Part shown: piece after piece, positions 44,907-51,585 of the stretch
Layout: each line of letters opens with the position of its first letter
Numbering within the stretch: the stretch's first letter is position 1
Assembly: GCA_021292105.1 (NCBI GenBank)
Contig: CM037865.1
Location: 21,799,428-21,863,427, forward strand
From: Anadara kagoshimensis
Taxonomy: Eukaryota; Mollusca; Bivalvia; Arcoida; Arcidae
Reading direction: 5' to 3'
Length of the DNA: 64,000 bases
Notes under the pieces: model-generated
Told to the model about the DNA's origin: nothing
Databases searched by the model: none
What the model saw: the letters and a program-made list of their open reading frames with translations, nothing else
Made by a program: the position numbers and the translations under genes

Positions 44907-46276
44907 ATTATTATCAAAAGAAATGTAAAATTATATTTTGTAAAAGTATTAGTAAATAGTATATCATACTTAGAGCAAACACAAATATAGTTTTTTTTTC
45001 CTTATTTATTTCTTATTATTATGTTTATTTTTTTAATTTTTTTCTGCTGAAGTCAACTGAAATACCCAATGCTAAAAATAAATAAATATGTAAAAACAAT
45101 AGAAGTTATTTCCGATAAATCTGGGTAATAAATGCAGTTCACTATACAAGCTTCAGGGATAACACCTTCTGCGTCACTTCCGGTTTTGTGCCCTTTTACT
45201 ACCAAAGGGAGATAACACAGTTTTTCAACAGTTTCAGGACTTTAATTTACGCTGTAGAAAAGGATAGAAATGATTAAAAAATGTTATTTGTGGCTAAATC
45301 GACTTTTTATGATGTAATCTTTCGGAAAATAATACTAAAAAAAATTCGGTTTTTGGTGACCGGTGACCTTTAACTTCACATCAGCAATTTTTCAGCTATT
45401 TGCAACAAGAACTATTTTCTTAATCTCTATGGATTAATCTATGAACAAGGTCGTGTATGCAAGAGTGTTGTATGGTCTGCCTTGTACCAGCAAGCACTCG
45501 GGTCGACTTTAAGGTGCTAGCTCACTGAGTCAGTATGCCGCAGACAAGCTTACCATTCCCCCAGTCCATTTTACTGATACCAGATGAACCAGTAAAGGCC
45601 AATGGCAAGGAAAATTCACTTTCCCACATGTGGTCTGAGCGGGACTCGAACTCACATGTGGGAAAGTGAATTAGTACTATTTATTTTGGCCCCTCTTTAG
45701 CTACATTTCCACAGCTTTTTCTGGCTATCCCTCAACAGTATTTGGATCATTAGTTATCTATATCTCAGCTGCTCAGTATCGGAGCTTGGACTACTCTTTG
45801 TCAACTAAATGTTAAACTTTTGACAGGTCTGTACTGTATATTTATACAATACTTCCTGAAAATTTCCTAAATATTGAATATTTAGGAAATTTTCAGGAAG
45901 TATTATATAAATATTCAAGACTGAGTAGAAAATTGATTCCATCTGTAGGAATAATTCCTACAGCATATGGAGTCAATTTTCTACTCAGTCTTGAAATTTA
46001 ATTATGAAAAAAATTACCAGATGAAAATGTTGAAATTAGATGATCATAAATGTGTTGACTGTAAGCTATTTTGTACATTTAAGCTCACTAATTTCTGTTT
46101 ATCTTTTTTTATTTTAGGGTATACAGCAGTGTCAACAGAAACTGATAGAACTTTTATGTGTTATGGAAATTCAAATTAGTCCTAACAAACAGAAACCAGA
46201 AGTTATCTCCCTTGTTCCATTGTCAAATAGTCATATATCAGCATTGTATGATCGTGTTTCAAATTATTTTAAATAA
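18631..46276 (+). CDS. RMI1: RMI1, RecQ-mediated genome instability protein 1 (12 exons, N-terminus not found)
   Basis: RMI1 is the OB-fold scaffold of the BLM-TopoIII-alpha-RMI1-RMI2 dissolvasome that resolves double Holliday junctions in the nucleus. Exons: 18631-18777, 29030-29140, 30221-30340, 31462-31595, 34163-34326, 35067-35110, 35818-36787, 39698-39780, 40844-40957, 41693-41734, 42351-42404, 46118-46276. All have AG/GT borders and the phases join into 713 codons. The first four encode the RMI1_N helical/OB1 region (VYEQWLFADLHEL, SLVDVGQPYYTQLQK, TDGTTDIQGMEYKPI, LGGEVDTLME). Exons 5-7 encode a disordered, Ser/Asn-rich acidic linker. Exons 8-12 encode the C-terminal OB2 that binds RMI2 (EPFTYLSMI, WILSCKINDGTATMDVDL, LTMLIGFSAKE, CQQKLIELLCVMEIQISP). 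Human RMI1 has 625 residues; this model would be about 750 with the missing first roughly 40. AATAAA overlaps the stop codon. Confidence 0.93.
18795..19095 (+). mobile_element. tRNA-derived SINE
   Basis: The tRNA-like head carries an A-box-like GTAACTCAGTTAGTAGAGTG, followed by a body with GCCAAGCACTGGGCATTA, AATAAAGAACCC and TGATATAAGTGAAATATT and a CTCAATTCAATT tail. A second member lies at 46437-46770. It sits in the intron right after RMI1 exon a. The B box is decayed (TGTTTCGCC), so this copy is old. Confidence 0.75.
19184..23153 (+). mobile_element. Family 1 Helentron-like element split by a family 2 insertion
   Basis: The 5' hairpin AGCTCACCTGAGCC-AAA-GGCTCAGATGAGCT starts at 19184. 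Core units of about 146 bp run to 21051, are interrupted by 21052-22717, resume at 22718 (GTATAGGCATGTATATTGG) and finish with the standard 3' segment and AGGCCCATGGGCCT-CTTG at 23153. It lies in the RMI1 intron between exons a and b. The units here are the most homogeneous in the window. Confidence 0.85.
21052..22717 (+). mobile_element. Family 2 Helentron-like element nested in family 1
   Basis: The 5' end AGCTCACCTGGCC-AAA-GGCCATGTGAGCT forms a hairpin, then comes a GCGTCCGTGCGTGC array (21095-21160), a head with CCAAGATGGCCGCTGTTA, a core of about 140 bp units containing GGTCAAGGTCACAG, and a 3' end CCAGGTGAGCGG...AGGCCC-TATT-GGGCCT-CTTG. It interrupts the family 1 phrase AACTTTTTGTATAGG within the T run. 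No protein-coding capacity. Confidence 0.85.
23154..23859. other. Intronic spacer between the repeats
   Basis: No exon is supported. 23700-23810 contains a minus-strand fragment of the dispersed repeat with GAAAACCACCGACC-like phrases (CTTTCTCCATGGACTCCAATTTCC). A short phrase CCTTCAGTACTTTGAT near 23553 matches the right boundary of the segmental duplication. Confidence 0.4.
25309..27545 (+). repeat. Tandemly triplicated ~706-844 bp block of 178 bp repeats
   Basis: Each block has two 178 bp units plus a unique tail (TTCAAAGTAATTTTATTG ... ACAAAGGTTTTATTT), joined at ATTT|AGGGAAAATATGG. The second block is followed by an extra partial unit (26497-26640), which accounts for its longer spacing. 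Blocks are almost identical, so the amplification is recent. A 67-codon frame repeats with them and is broken by a 1 bp deletion in the third. Confidence 0.88.
27680..28580. repeat. GAT/ATG-rich simple-repeat field (copy 2)
   Basis: Counterpart of 15300-16250, with shorter GAT runs in places and the same interspersed motifs. Non-coding. Confidence 0.9.
29030..29140 (+). CDS. RMI1: RMI1 exon b
   Basis: Acceptor TTCTTTTAG|ATTGAT, donor AAGCCT|GTAAGT; 37 codons, phase 0. Encodes SLVDVGQPYYTQLQKVKG..., matching human SLVDVSQPAYSQIQKLRG, the entry to the OB1 fold. The exon follows the segmental duplication by only 8 bp. Confidence 0.93.
29870..30253 (+). repeat. Four tandem copies of the RMI1 exon c acceptor
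   Basis: Units of 100-103 bp start at 29915, 30018, 30118 and 30221. Each contains about 33 nt equal to the start of exon c (TGGGAGCCAAAACCAACCAG then GATGTTGATGATG) preceded by about 70 nt of intron. The acceptor dinucleotide is AG in units 1 and 4 and AA in units 2 and 3. Only unit 4 continues into the real exon. Confidence 0.9.
30221..30340 (+). CDS. RMI1: RMI1 exon c
   Basis: Acceptor TGTTTTATAG|TGGGAG, donor ACAAAA|GTAAGT; 40 codons, phase 0. Encodes WEPKP-R-ML-LTDG-IQGMEYKPI, one of the best conserved parts of RMI1_N (human WEAKPSRMLMLQLTDG). Preceded by decoy copies of its own 5' end. Confidence 0.95.
31320..31393 (+). repeat. 28 bp minisatellite, three units
   Basis: GGGTCAAGGTCGTATGAAAA plus TGGATGG repeated three times in the RMI1 intron before exon d. 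Confidence 0.8.
31462..31595 (+). CDS. RMI1: RMI1 exon d
   Basis: Acceptor TATTTTCAG|ATTTTG, donor AGCTTT|GTAGGT; 134 nt, ending with two bases of a split codon. Encodes ILVQGSVLCRHGVLML then VQILGGEVDTLMETNAQDKL, matching human GVLLLKPENVKVLGGEVDAL and ending OB1. Confidence 0.93.
31697..31898. mobile_element. 202 bp Tc1/mariner-type MITE
   Basis: Ends CAGTACAGACCTGTTGAAAG and its inverted partner CTTTCGACAGCCTGTACTG are flanked by TA on both sides. The same terminal repeat bounds the large element at 42726-45836, so this is a deletion derivative or relative. Confidence 0.75.
32539..32932. repeat. Inverted repeat pair, 25 bp arms 344 bp apart
   Basis: GTACAGTCGTTTTACCAGTT...(32539-32563) is the inverted match, with one mismatch, of 32908-32932. 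It probably marks a small palindromic or MITE-like insertion in the RMI1 intron; outer borders were not resolved. Confidence 0.55.
33217..33276 (+). repeat. Poly-A and poly-C tracts
   Basis: A run of about 19 A (33217-33235) and a run of about 16 C (33261-33276) lie close together in the intron before exon e. The poly-A tract might end a retroposed copy, but no source was identified. Confidence 0.7.
33500..33690 (+). repeat. Dispersed repeat fragment
   Basis: Contains AAGCAAACTGACAAACTTCT, ACTAGGATCTGCCTGAGCGG and GATTCAAATCTAGG. Related fragments occur at 17.4, 30.4, 30.7, 39.15, 42.5 (inverted), 48.1, 48.8, 55.5 and 59.3 kb. The family is abundant but its class is not clear. Confidence 0.6.
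34163..34326 (+). CDS. RMI1: RMI1 exon e
   Basis: Acceptor TATATTTTAG|AGATTC, donor CATCCAG|GTATTT; 164 nt. The split codon TT+A gives Leu and continues LDSNAETTGRGRKEF. It opens the disordered linker, with basic and Asn/Gln-rich stretches (RNQNQNHPG), and is poorly conserved, as in other RMI1 linkers. Confidence 0.8.
35067..35110 (+). CDS. RMI1: RMI1 exon f (44 nt microexon-like)
   Basis: Acceptor TGTTTCAG|GAAGAC, donor CCAGAG|GTAAAT. Joins with one base from exon e and encodes RPKKSNTEVKQEPE, including a short basic cluster and a VKQEPE motif that fits a SUMO-type psi-K-x-E consensus. Supported by exact phase fit with both neighbours. Confidence 0.75.
35580..35751. mobile_element. Short inverted-repeat element (MITE-like)
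   Basis: AGTAAAACCT at 35580 is inverted as AGGTTTTACT at 35742, about 170 bp apart, with TA on the left. It ends only about 66 bp before RMI1 exon g. Confidence 0.45.
35818..36787 (+). CDS. RMI1: RMI1 exon g, disordered linker
   Basis: Acceptor TATTTTTAG|TGGGAT, donor CTACTAG|GTAATT; 970 nt. The donor was fixed by phase: one base G plus AT of exon h makes Asp and leads into DSHKEPFTYL, whereas the nearer AACAG|GTGCC would break the frame. The product is Ser/Asn/Lys-rich and contains two acidic blocks of similar design, EDMDDFEM and DDLDDFDM, the latter resembling the human linker motif GELDDFSLEEA. Low conservation outside these blocks is expected. Confidence 0.88.
36841..38785 (+). mobile_element. 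Family 2 Helentron-like element in an RMI1 intron
   Basis: A 5' hairpin AGCTCACCTGGCC-AAA-GGCCATGTGAGCT follows a T run. Head, GCGTGCGTCCG array and core units are like 21052-22717; the 3' end is AGGCCC-TATT-GGGCCT-CTTG at 38785. It starts 53 bp after the exon g donor; a CA microsatellite (36805-36825) fills the gap. Confidence 0.88.
39698..39780 (+). CDS. RMI1: RMI1 exon h
   Basis: Acceptor TTATTGCAG|ATTCTC, donor ATCAAG|GTAAGA; 83 nt. Encodes SHKEPFTYLSMIKKYLPV, matching human PPFVYLSVLMASKP, the start of the C-terminal OB2 domain. Confidence 0.92.
39986..40164. mobile_element. MITE, 'gap-tax' type inverted repeat, copy 1
   Basis: CAGCCTAACCTGCC at the left is roughly inverted as GACAGGTTTGATGG at the right; the interior has GGGTCACCTGCTTATAAAGG and GGCCTTTATAG. 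A close relative lies at 47770-47947 and a partial one near 55370-55450. The internal TATAAAGG/CCTTTATA segments themselves are complementary. Confidence 0.65.
40844..40957 (+). CDS. RMI1: RMI1 exon i
   Basis: Acceptor TTTTTCATTAAG|GCATAT, donor AACCAG|GTAAGG; 38 codons, phase 0. Encodes AYVSTLNGRLE...WILSCKINDGTATMDVDL, matching human AFIVTLTGNL...WSITAKVSDGTAYLDVDF (strands of OB2). Confidence 0.94.
40985..41205 (+). repeat. Dispersed repeat shared with 17026-17225
   Basis: TTGCTGGTCATGCCTTTTAT, GCACAATTCAGGCC and GGGCATGACCGGCGAT match the earlier copy at moderate identity. Both lie beside RMI1 exons but are non-coding; class unknown. Confidence 0.65.
41693..41734 (+). CDS. RMI1: RMI1 exon j (42 nt)
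   Basis: Acceptor CTTTTTCACAG|GTTCTG, donor AGTTTG|GTAATT; 14 codons VLTMLIGFSAKESL, matching human ILTSLIGFSVPEMK. Confidence 0.93.
42351..42404 (+). CDS. RMI1: RMI1 exon k (54 nt)
   Basis: Acceptor TTTTTTCAG|GAAATG, donor TCAGAG|GTAAAA; 18 codons EMRKRIKHDPGLRDILSE, equivalent to the human helix following IGFS. Confidence 0.9.
42792..45369. mobile_element. TTAA-target TIR element nested in the Tc1-like element
   Basis: AGGTCACCGGTCACCAAA at 42792 is perfectly inverted at the right end (TTTGGTGACCGGTGACCT to 45369), and TTAA flanks both sides. TTAA duplication is typical of piggyBac and Kolobok elements. The interior is AT-rich with TTA, TAA and AAAT microsatellites and no transposase frame, so it is non-autonomous. 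Confidence 0.8.
44360..44935 (+). repeat. VNTR of ~150 bp units with embedded AAAT microsatellites
   Basis: Four units contain GGGTTCTTTTATTATTTGTTG, a variable (AAAT)n run, GAGATATGTAAAGAT and ATGATATTAAATATTAATG. The AAAT run differs between units (about 4 to 11 copies), so a microsatellite was amplified inside a larger tandem unit. Confidence 0.8.
45613..45672. repeat. Perfect 20 bp hairpin
   Basis: AATTCACTTTCCCACATGTG at 45613-45632 is exactly inverted at 45653-45672, with a 20-base loop that contains GCGGGACTCGAACT, reminiscent of an inverted tRNA B box. Confidence 0.8.
45848..45993. repeat. Two adjacent near-perfect hairpins
   Basis: Hairpin 1 has 28 bp perfect arms (45848-45875 and 45877-45904) with a single-base centre. 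Hairpin 2 spans 45916-45993, with arms AGACTGAGTAGAAAATTGAT / inverted and an inner CTGTAGGAATAATTCCTACAG. They lie between the Tc1-like element and the last RMI1 exon. Confidence 0.85.
46118..46276 (+). CDS. RMI1: RMI1 exon l, terminal
   Basis: Acceptor TTTTATTTTAG|GGTATA; 52 codons and TAA. Encodes GIQQCQQKLIELLCVMEIQI-P...LYDRVSNYFK, matching the human end [20 protein letters not shown]...LKKRLNK. AATAAA at 46272-46277 overlaps the stop codon. Confidence 0.95.
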   Translation, partial: GIQQCQQKLIELLCVMEIQISPNKQKPEVISLVPLSNSHISALYDRVSNYFK

Positions 46277-46436
46277 AATATTATATTATACATACATGTA
46301 TATAGCTGTCATTAGTCCAAATCCAGTGAAACTAAAAAGGTGCCTTTCTGTCTGACTGTCCATCTGTCATCAACACTTTTGCCTTTATTTGTTGAGATTT
46401 GATTTATATTTGCTATGTACATTATGATTTATACAG

Positions 46437-46775
46437 TTGACCTACCAGTCAAGTTCAACTTGGTAGAGTGCTGGTTTTATAAGTAGGAGGTCTTTGGTTT
46501 GAACCCTTAAATTTCTAGGGCAAACACTTGAAAACAGGTAGCAACTGTTCTTTTGCCAAGCACTTGCCATTAAGAAATAAAAATCAAGAGGTTTTTCGGA
46601 ACAGACCCCAATGGCAGGCGTTGCACATTAAAGAACCCTCCCTGAACATTGCTTTGAGTGTGCTGCAAAGATAAATATTTCTGCCACTTCACCTATAGCT
46701 GGTGATGTCTCAATATAAGTGAAATATTTTGACTGGAACGCAAAACTTCATTCAATCAACCAATCAATCAAATTT
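46437..46775 (+). mobile_element. tRNA-derived SINE
   Basis: tRNA-like head with A box (CAACTTGGTAGAGTG) and B box (GGTTTGAACCC), then GCCAAGCACTTGCCATTAAG, ACATTAAAGAACCC and GATGTCTCAATATAAGTGAAAT, and a tail of CAATCAA repeats. Better preserved than the copy at 18795. Not a functional tRNA because no acceptor stem or cloverleaf can be closed. Confidence 0.85.
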
Positions 46776-46916
46776 TAAAATTGTTTATGCATGACCAGGA
46801 CAAGGTCAAACCCACATCCTCCCATTCGCAAGGTGGATGCTGTGCAATCAACCACCAAGGCATCAACTCAGGGATGGACATATTTCTGTTTTAGCAGGGT
46901 TTCTTCTTTTTTATAA

Positions 46917-47185
46917 ACCCCCCCCCCCCTTCCTCCCAACTAATTTGAGGGGGGGGGGTATATAGAAATCGCCCTGTCGGTGTGTCTGTCTGTCTATGTA
47001 AAATCATGTCAGGGCCATATCTCATCAATGCTTTAGACGACTCTCATAAAACTTTAAATGAATAATCTTTATGGTCCAAAGGTGTGTCATGACCTTGAAC
47101 CAAGGTCATATCAGAAAGGTTGAGGTTGCAGGAAAACTTTTAAGGGGGCGGGGGTATTTGGTCCTCAAGAGACACTTCTAGTTTT
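46917..47185 (+). repeat. Dispersed repeat bounded by poly-C / poly-G
   Basis: A C run (from 46918) faces a G run (to about 46958) across a 22-base gap, followed by GTCTGTCTGTCTATG, CATATCTCATCAATGCTTTAGA and AAGGTCATATCAGAAAGG and closing at GGGGGCGGGGGTA. A related fragment is near 41790-41880. Class unknown. Confidence 0.55.
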
Positions 47186-47769
47186 TCTTTTTTTTTAATT
47201 TTCATAATTAGTTGCATGATACCCAACAAAAACAGTTACTGCAAATCAGATAATTTACTTGTTTAATTTTCATATATTTATATTTGTGTTTTAATATGAA
47301 AATCCATAATTAAATTTGCTAAAATATGATCACTCCTTTCTTGCTTTTGCCTACACATGTGACATTATAGATTGCTGTTCCAACAATTGGAAATGCATGT
47401 TGTACAGGTCAGTGTTTTAAATTTATTTCGGGATTTAAAAACCAAATTTAGATTTTCAAATAATTAGAAATGTAAATATAACTATTGAACTGTATAGAGA
47501 ATGCATTTATTATGCTATAACTTCCATTGCCTGCAAAGCAAAGTAATCATAAGGCGCTAGCTGGGTGTTATTCAGTTTGCATTGCATGACAATGGAAGTT
47601 ATAGCACTATCAACACCATATTTGGACAGTTCAATGGTTAAGTAAATCCACAAGAGTAATAAGAAACAAAAACAAAACATTCCCAAATATTTTATATGGA
47701 TATTTATTCACTTATATTGCACAAACCATCTTCCAGTGACATAAAAGTTAAAGAATGCAAGTACATGTA

Positions 47770-47947
47770 CAGTCTAACCTGCCTTAACGGCCACCTCTAT
47801 TTAAGGGTCACCTGCTTATAAAGGCCAGTAAAATAATATTCCAATCGTTCTTTATTCATGTTATTTAAACCTGTATATAAAGTCCACCTGATCATAAAGA
47901 CCATTTTAATGGTTCCCTTTGGTGGTCTTTATAGACAGGTTTGACTG
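47770..47947. mobile_element. MITE, 178 bp, copy 2
   Basis: CAGTCTAACCTG at the left and CAGGTTTGACTG at the right are inverted repeats; TA precedes the left end. Interior motifs CACCTGCTTATAAAGGCC and GGTCTTTATAGAC match the copy at 39986. CAGT ends suggest the Tc1/mariner group. Confidence 0.7.
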
Positions 47948-48235
47948 TCTTGAAATGATATTGAACCATATTTCTCAAAAAATGAACAAACATGAAAAAT
48001 TTCTGATTAACAGTAGTACATAGCTATCATTTTCTGGTTATCGGAACAAAATATGTTACCTGTTACAAGTATTTGAGGAAAAAACACCCACTTCCATTTT
48101 TCAAGTATTTGGTCAGACCCAGTCAGGGTTCAAACCCCTAATCTCCCACATGCAGGGTGAGCATTTTACTAACTGAGGTTCCATAGTGATAGTAACTGCT
48201 CTCATCATTCAATAATTTTGCAGCTTTTTAAAATT

Positions 48236-48560
48236 ATCTACATCCGAAATTTCGAGTTTCTATGTATTTCCGTTACCACGTTACAAAGTTTCGATTTTTG
48301 TGGATACTATTAAGGATAGCGGATAAATCCATTGCGCCTCTGGATATCTGCATTCGAAAATTCGAGCTTCTAAGTGTAGCCGTTACAGAGTTGCGATATT
48401 TGCTGATACGGTAACGGCTATAGGATAGATCCAAACATGGGCTCATCGCGCCTCGTGATATTTACATGCGAAATTTCGAGCCTCTGCGTCAGTCCGTTAC
48501 AAAGTTGCGATTTTTGCGGATATCGGATAAATCTCTTCGCAAATCCACACATCTGTATTT
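48236..48560 (+). repeat. ~112 bp degenerate tandem repeat, three units
   Basis: Each unit contains a GAAATTTCGAG-like phrase, CCGTTAC(A)AAGTTGCGAT and GCGGATA. Units at about 48240, 48350 and 48465 are well diverged, so the array is old. Confidence 0.65.
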
Positions 48561-48925
48561 GAAATTTTGCACAAAATCAAATTACAGTTGTCACGAAAAA
48601 TAGCAATTTTAAGCTGAGACAATTAAGTAATATATGAGAAAAATAAATGCTATTTTGTAACAAAAAAAAGATTTACATTTAAAATTTCAAGAAAATAGTT
48701 ATTGAAAATTGTATACATATGCATCCGACCGTCGGTAAACGGACTGGCAGCTTTTTCGCACAATACATGTATGTGCGGCCCTAGTGGGATTCGAATCTAG
48801 GGAATATTGGAATCTAGGCGGTGAGAGACGCTGTGATTCGTAAGCTCTCGTTTAGAAAGTTAGAAAAATACGTCTTCTCTTTCTCTCTCATAAGGGATTT
48901 TCAACTGGTGTTATCTAATATTTTT

Positions 48926-48928
<3 letters not shown>

Positions 48929-48965
<37 letters not shown>
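48929..48965 (+). repeat. (CT)n microsatellite
   Basis: A pure CT run of about 18 repeats. It is flanked on both sides by copies of GTGTTATCTAATATTTTTGG, so it sits in a local duplication. Confidence 0.9.
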
Positions 48966-48970
<5 letters not shown>

Positions 48971-50797
48971 TTTTTAAGTGGTGTTATCTAATATTTTTGG
49001 TCGAATTCGTTATAATCATACAATATTACTTTACACGCTATTGTATTTTCAAAATATCATGGCATGGCTAAAATTATGTATGAAATAAAATCAAGGTTCT
49101 TGGCATTACACCTGGGATTAAGACTACCATAAAATGGACGTCTAATTATGACCCAAGTTAGATATAAATAACCATATAAAATAGTTACTGAATAGTAATT
49201 TACATCATATAAATTCAAAAAGTATTTCCGACACGTTAATACACTAATGTAACAATTAAGTTTATGAAAGTGGAAATTAACTCGAAGATCTTCAAATTTA
49301 CGATAACTTGATAATCTTTTAAAAAGATTCCGCAATACTGAAACAACCGTTACAATTCAATTACCGGGTTTTCACATAAATAAAATGGTTTAACGACAAG
49401 TTGTTCACGGGTTGTTGTGAATAAGGAATTGTAAAAGTAACTTGTTTGTATTGAAAAAGGTGTAATTCGTTATTACTAATTCATGTAAGTGTCGTTTTCC
49501 GTAAGGGTTTTGATTACGTAAATGAATGTCTTAAATTACAGACACCTGTAAGGTGTTGCCGGTTTTTCACACACATTCATCTTGAAATTTTATCATCATA
49601 AAATCGGTCATTGATCGTCACCGGGGTAGTAACCGTCCCTTCACACTAAAAACTTTTGAAATAATAAACTGGTTTATCACGTATTGTGCTAAATTAACCA
49701 GATTTTCAATTTCAAACGGAAAATGTGCGAAAGCTTGCTGAAAACAACTGTTTGATATGTTTGACGTCATGGGGTCCATTTTGATTGACTTTTTTATCAA
49801 ATTCAACAAAACAAATAAATTAACCTATTTCCTGAAATAGATTTTTTTTAAATTTATGAATTCCTAATTTTGAAATTTAATAAATAAATAAATAATTAAA
49901 TAAAACGTGATTTTGCAACTTAACACTCCCAGCAATTTTGACCAAATGTATAAAAATGCTTCCAAACTATCTTTAAGGACTTCTTCAGAAACATGCTTTT
50001 GTCACGTTTTATAAAATAAAAGTTGTGCTTTTTTATTTTTTTTTTAAATTAAATAACGTATCCAAAAATTACCACATGATGTCACGAAAAATAATCCTAA
50101 AATCATTCGGTGCATTGCATTGTTGACAAACTACGGAAACTGTATTTCGATTTTTAAAAGCTCGCTTATATGCTGCAAAAAAAAAAAAAAAACAACTTAA
50201 AGTACCCATTTTTAATCTTGCTAAAACCACACCTTTCGTTTTCTGAAGTCAGATAATACCAGAATTATTTTTATGTTATCCGTGAACTTCTGAATGTGTT
50301 ATGTGCTAATTTTGAATTTTTATGAAATAATACATTCAAAAGTAGCACATGACAATTAAATAATACATTCAAAAGTAGAACATGACAATTGTACTCATTA
50401 CCGTTAAGTTTCCCTTATTTTTTTTTTTAAATAAAAATGTCAAATTTTAAAACTTTTAAAAGCTAGCTTTAAGATTATCTTTTAATCTCCTTAACCATCG
50501 GTCAGTTTTGGTCATTTAAATGTTTTTGACAGCTGTTAGCGCGAATCATTTAGTCACACAAAGGTGAAAATTTGGACAATTGAACGTCATGACCGGACAA
50601 TTGTCCAAACTGACCACTCGTTAGCGATTTAACTGAATGGTCAACTTATCAATCAATATTAGTGGACACAGCCACGCCTCTCCGGACACTGGTCAGTTTT
50701 AATATTTACAGTGGCAATATATTTTTGAAGGCAGATTGATTTTTGAAACCAAAGTTTGGATATCTGCGAAATTGTCGGAACACAACGAAAATTGAAG
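48966..50797. other. AT-rich region upstream of the bHLH gene
   Basis: No exon is supported. At 50322-50395 TTTTTATGAAATAATACATT followed by CAAAAGTAGCACATGACAATT occurs, with a second partial unit directly after it. The proximal 250 bp before the bHLH start should hold its promoter and 5' UTR; no convincing TATA box or binding-site cluster was identified by eye. Confidence 0.4.
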
Positions 50798-51235
50798 ATG
50801 TCCGAATCTGAAGATGACACTAGAGAAATGGTTGACATTTTAGGGGATTCGGAGGCAGAGGACAAAAACATGTTTGAAGAAGAAAGAGAAAAAATTCTGA
50901 GCGCAAGACGAAAATCTAGTTACTCGTTAAAAGGCTTATCAAAACAAGAAATTCAGGAGATTAGGGCAAAAATAAACAGCAGGGAAAGAAAAAGAATGCA
51001 CGATTTAAATTCAGCTATGGACAGTTTGCGAGAAGTTATGCCTTATGCCAGAGGACCCTCCGTGCGGAAGTTGTCAAAAATATCCACACTTTCTCTTGCC
51101 AGGAACTATATTCAAATGTTAACAAAATCCGTGGAGGATTTGAAACAATTGGTGGATGACATTTATAGATCAAATGCTAGTTCTCAGCGGTTACCAGTTC
51201 ATCCATTTTATCACCACAACATTATAACCCGGTGA
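50798..51235 (+). CDS. OLIG: Olig-family bHLH transcription factor (frame breaks near the C-terminus)
   Basis: A 145-residue intronless ORF. Residues 1-45 are acidic then basic. Basic region and helix 1: residues about 57-82 ([14 protein letters not shown] then [11 protein letters not shown]). Loop [10 protein letters not shown] and helix 2 [17 protein letters not shown]: to about residue 116. This is diagnostic for Olig1/2/3 and not bHLHe22, which has INARERRRMHDLND and AKNYI. The Glu-Arg pair (E63-R64) needed for E-box contact is present. Olig factors are nuclear repressors in neural progenitor and motor neuron/glial specification. The ATG at 50798 was chosen as the first in-frame ATG. The frame stops at TGA 51233, just where another frame continues; vertebrate Olig proteins are about 270 residues, so the real product is probably longer. 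Confidence 0.93.
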   Translation: MSESEDDTREMVDILGDSEAEDKNMFEEEREKILSARRKSSYSLKGLSKQEIQEIRAKINSRERKRMHDLNSAMDSLREVMPYARGPSVRKLSKISTLSLARNYIQMLTKSVEDLKQLVDDIYRSNASSQRLPVHPFYHHNIITR

Positions 51236-51585
51236 ATTCCGTGTACAGTTACCAAACACTGGGACATTCTGCTCCCACAATGCACTTTTCATCGTCTGCT
51301 CCATGTGTGTCACCATCATGTTCTTGTAAATCCCGGGAAACAAACAATGCCGGACTTTCTGGAAGTGGAAACATAAATATCCCTCCATTTTGTAACAGTA
51401 GACTTGGAACAAATTCATTTTCACTAAGTGGTAGCGGATTTGGAGGATTAAGTGGAATTAACAACAGCGGAACTACAAGTTCACCTACAGACAATTTCCA
51501 TGTCTTTGGAAACAAACATTTAACAGGCATCGTCGTCTGCATCCATCTGTGTAAAACTTTATTTGATGCAATTTTCATTTATTAA
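51217..51585 (+). CDS. OLIG: Probable C-terminal half of the Olig-like protein, in the +1 frame
   Basis: Immediately at the end of the bHLH frame a second frame reads [19 protein letters not shown], then CVSPSCSC and a Gly/Ser/Asn-rich tail to a stop at 51585. It has no ATG of its own at the junction. The upstream frame ends [11 protein letters not shown], and one extra base near 51217 would give [16 protein letters not shown] and a protein of about 260 residues, the normal Olig length, with a Cys-rich CSC motif comparable to the vertebrate Olig C-terminus. It could be an assembly error, an allelic frameshift or, less likely, a short isoform. Confidence 0.6.
   Translation, partial: QHYNPVNSVYSYQTLGHSAPTMHFSSSAPCVSPSCSCKSRETNNAGLSGSGNINIPPFCNSRLGTNSFSLSGSGFGGLSGINNSGTTSSPTDNFHVFGNKHLTGIVVCIHLCKTLFDAIFIY

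Larger units (their letters stand above)
42726..45836. mobile_element. Tc1/mariner-type TIR element carrying a nested element
   Basis: Ends CAGTACAGACCTGTCGAAAG at 42726 and the inverted CTTTTGACAGGTCTGTACTG ending at 45836 are each flanked by TA. Without the nested 2578 bp element at 42792-45369 (and one TTAA) the outer element is only 529 bp, so it is non-autonomous. It lies in the last RMI1 intron. The MITE at 31697 has the same ends. Confidence 0.78.

Noticed and set aside
46449-46510. Possible tRNA gene (A and B boxes)
   Set aside because: No acceptor stem or cloverleaf; followed by a SINE body and CAATCAA tail, with a relative at 18.8 kb.
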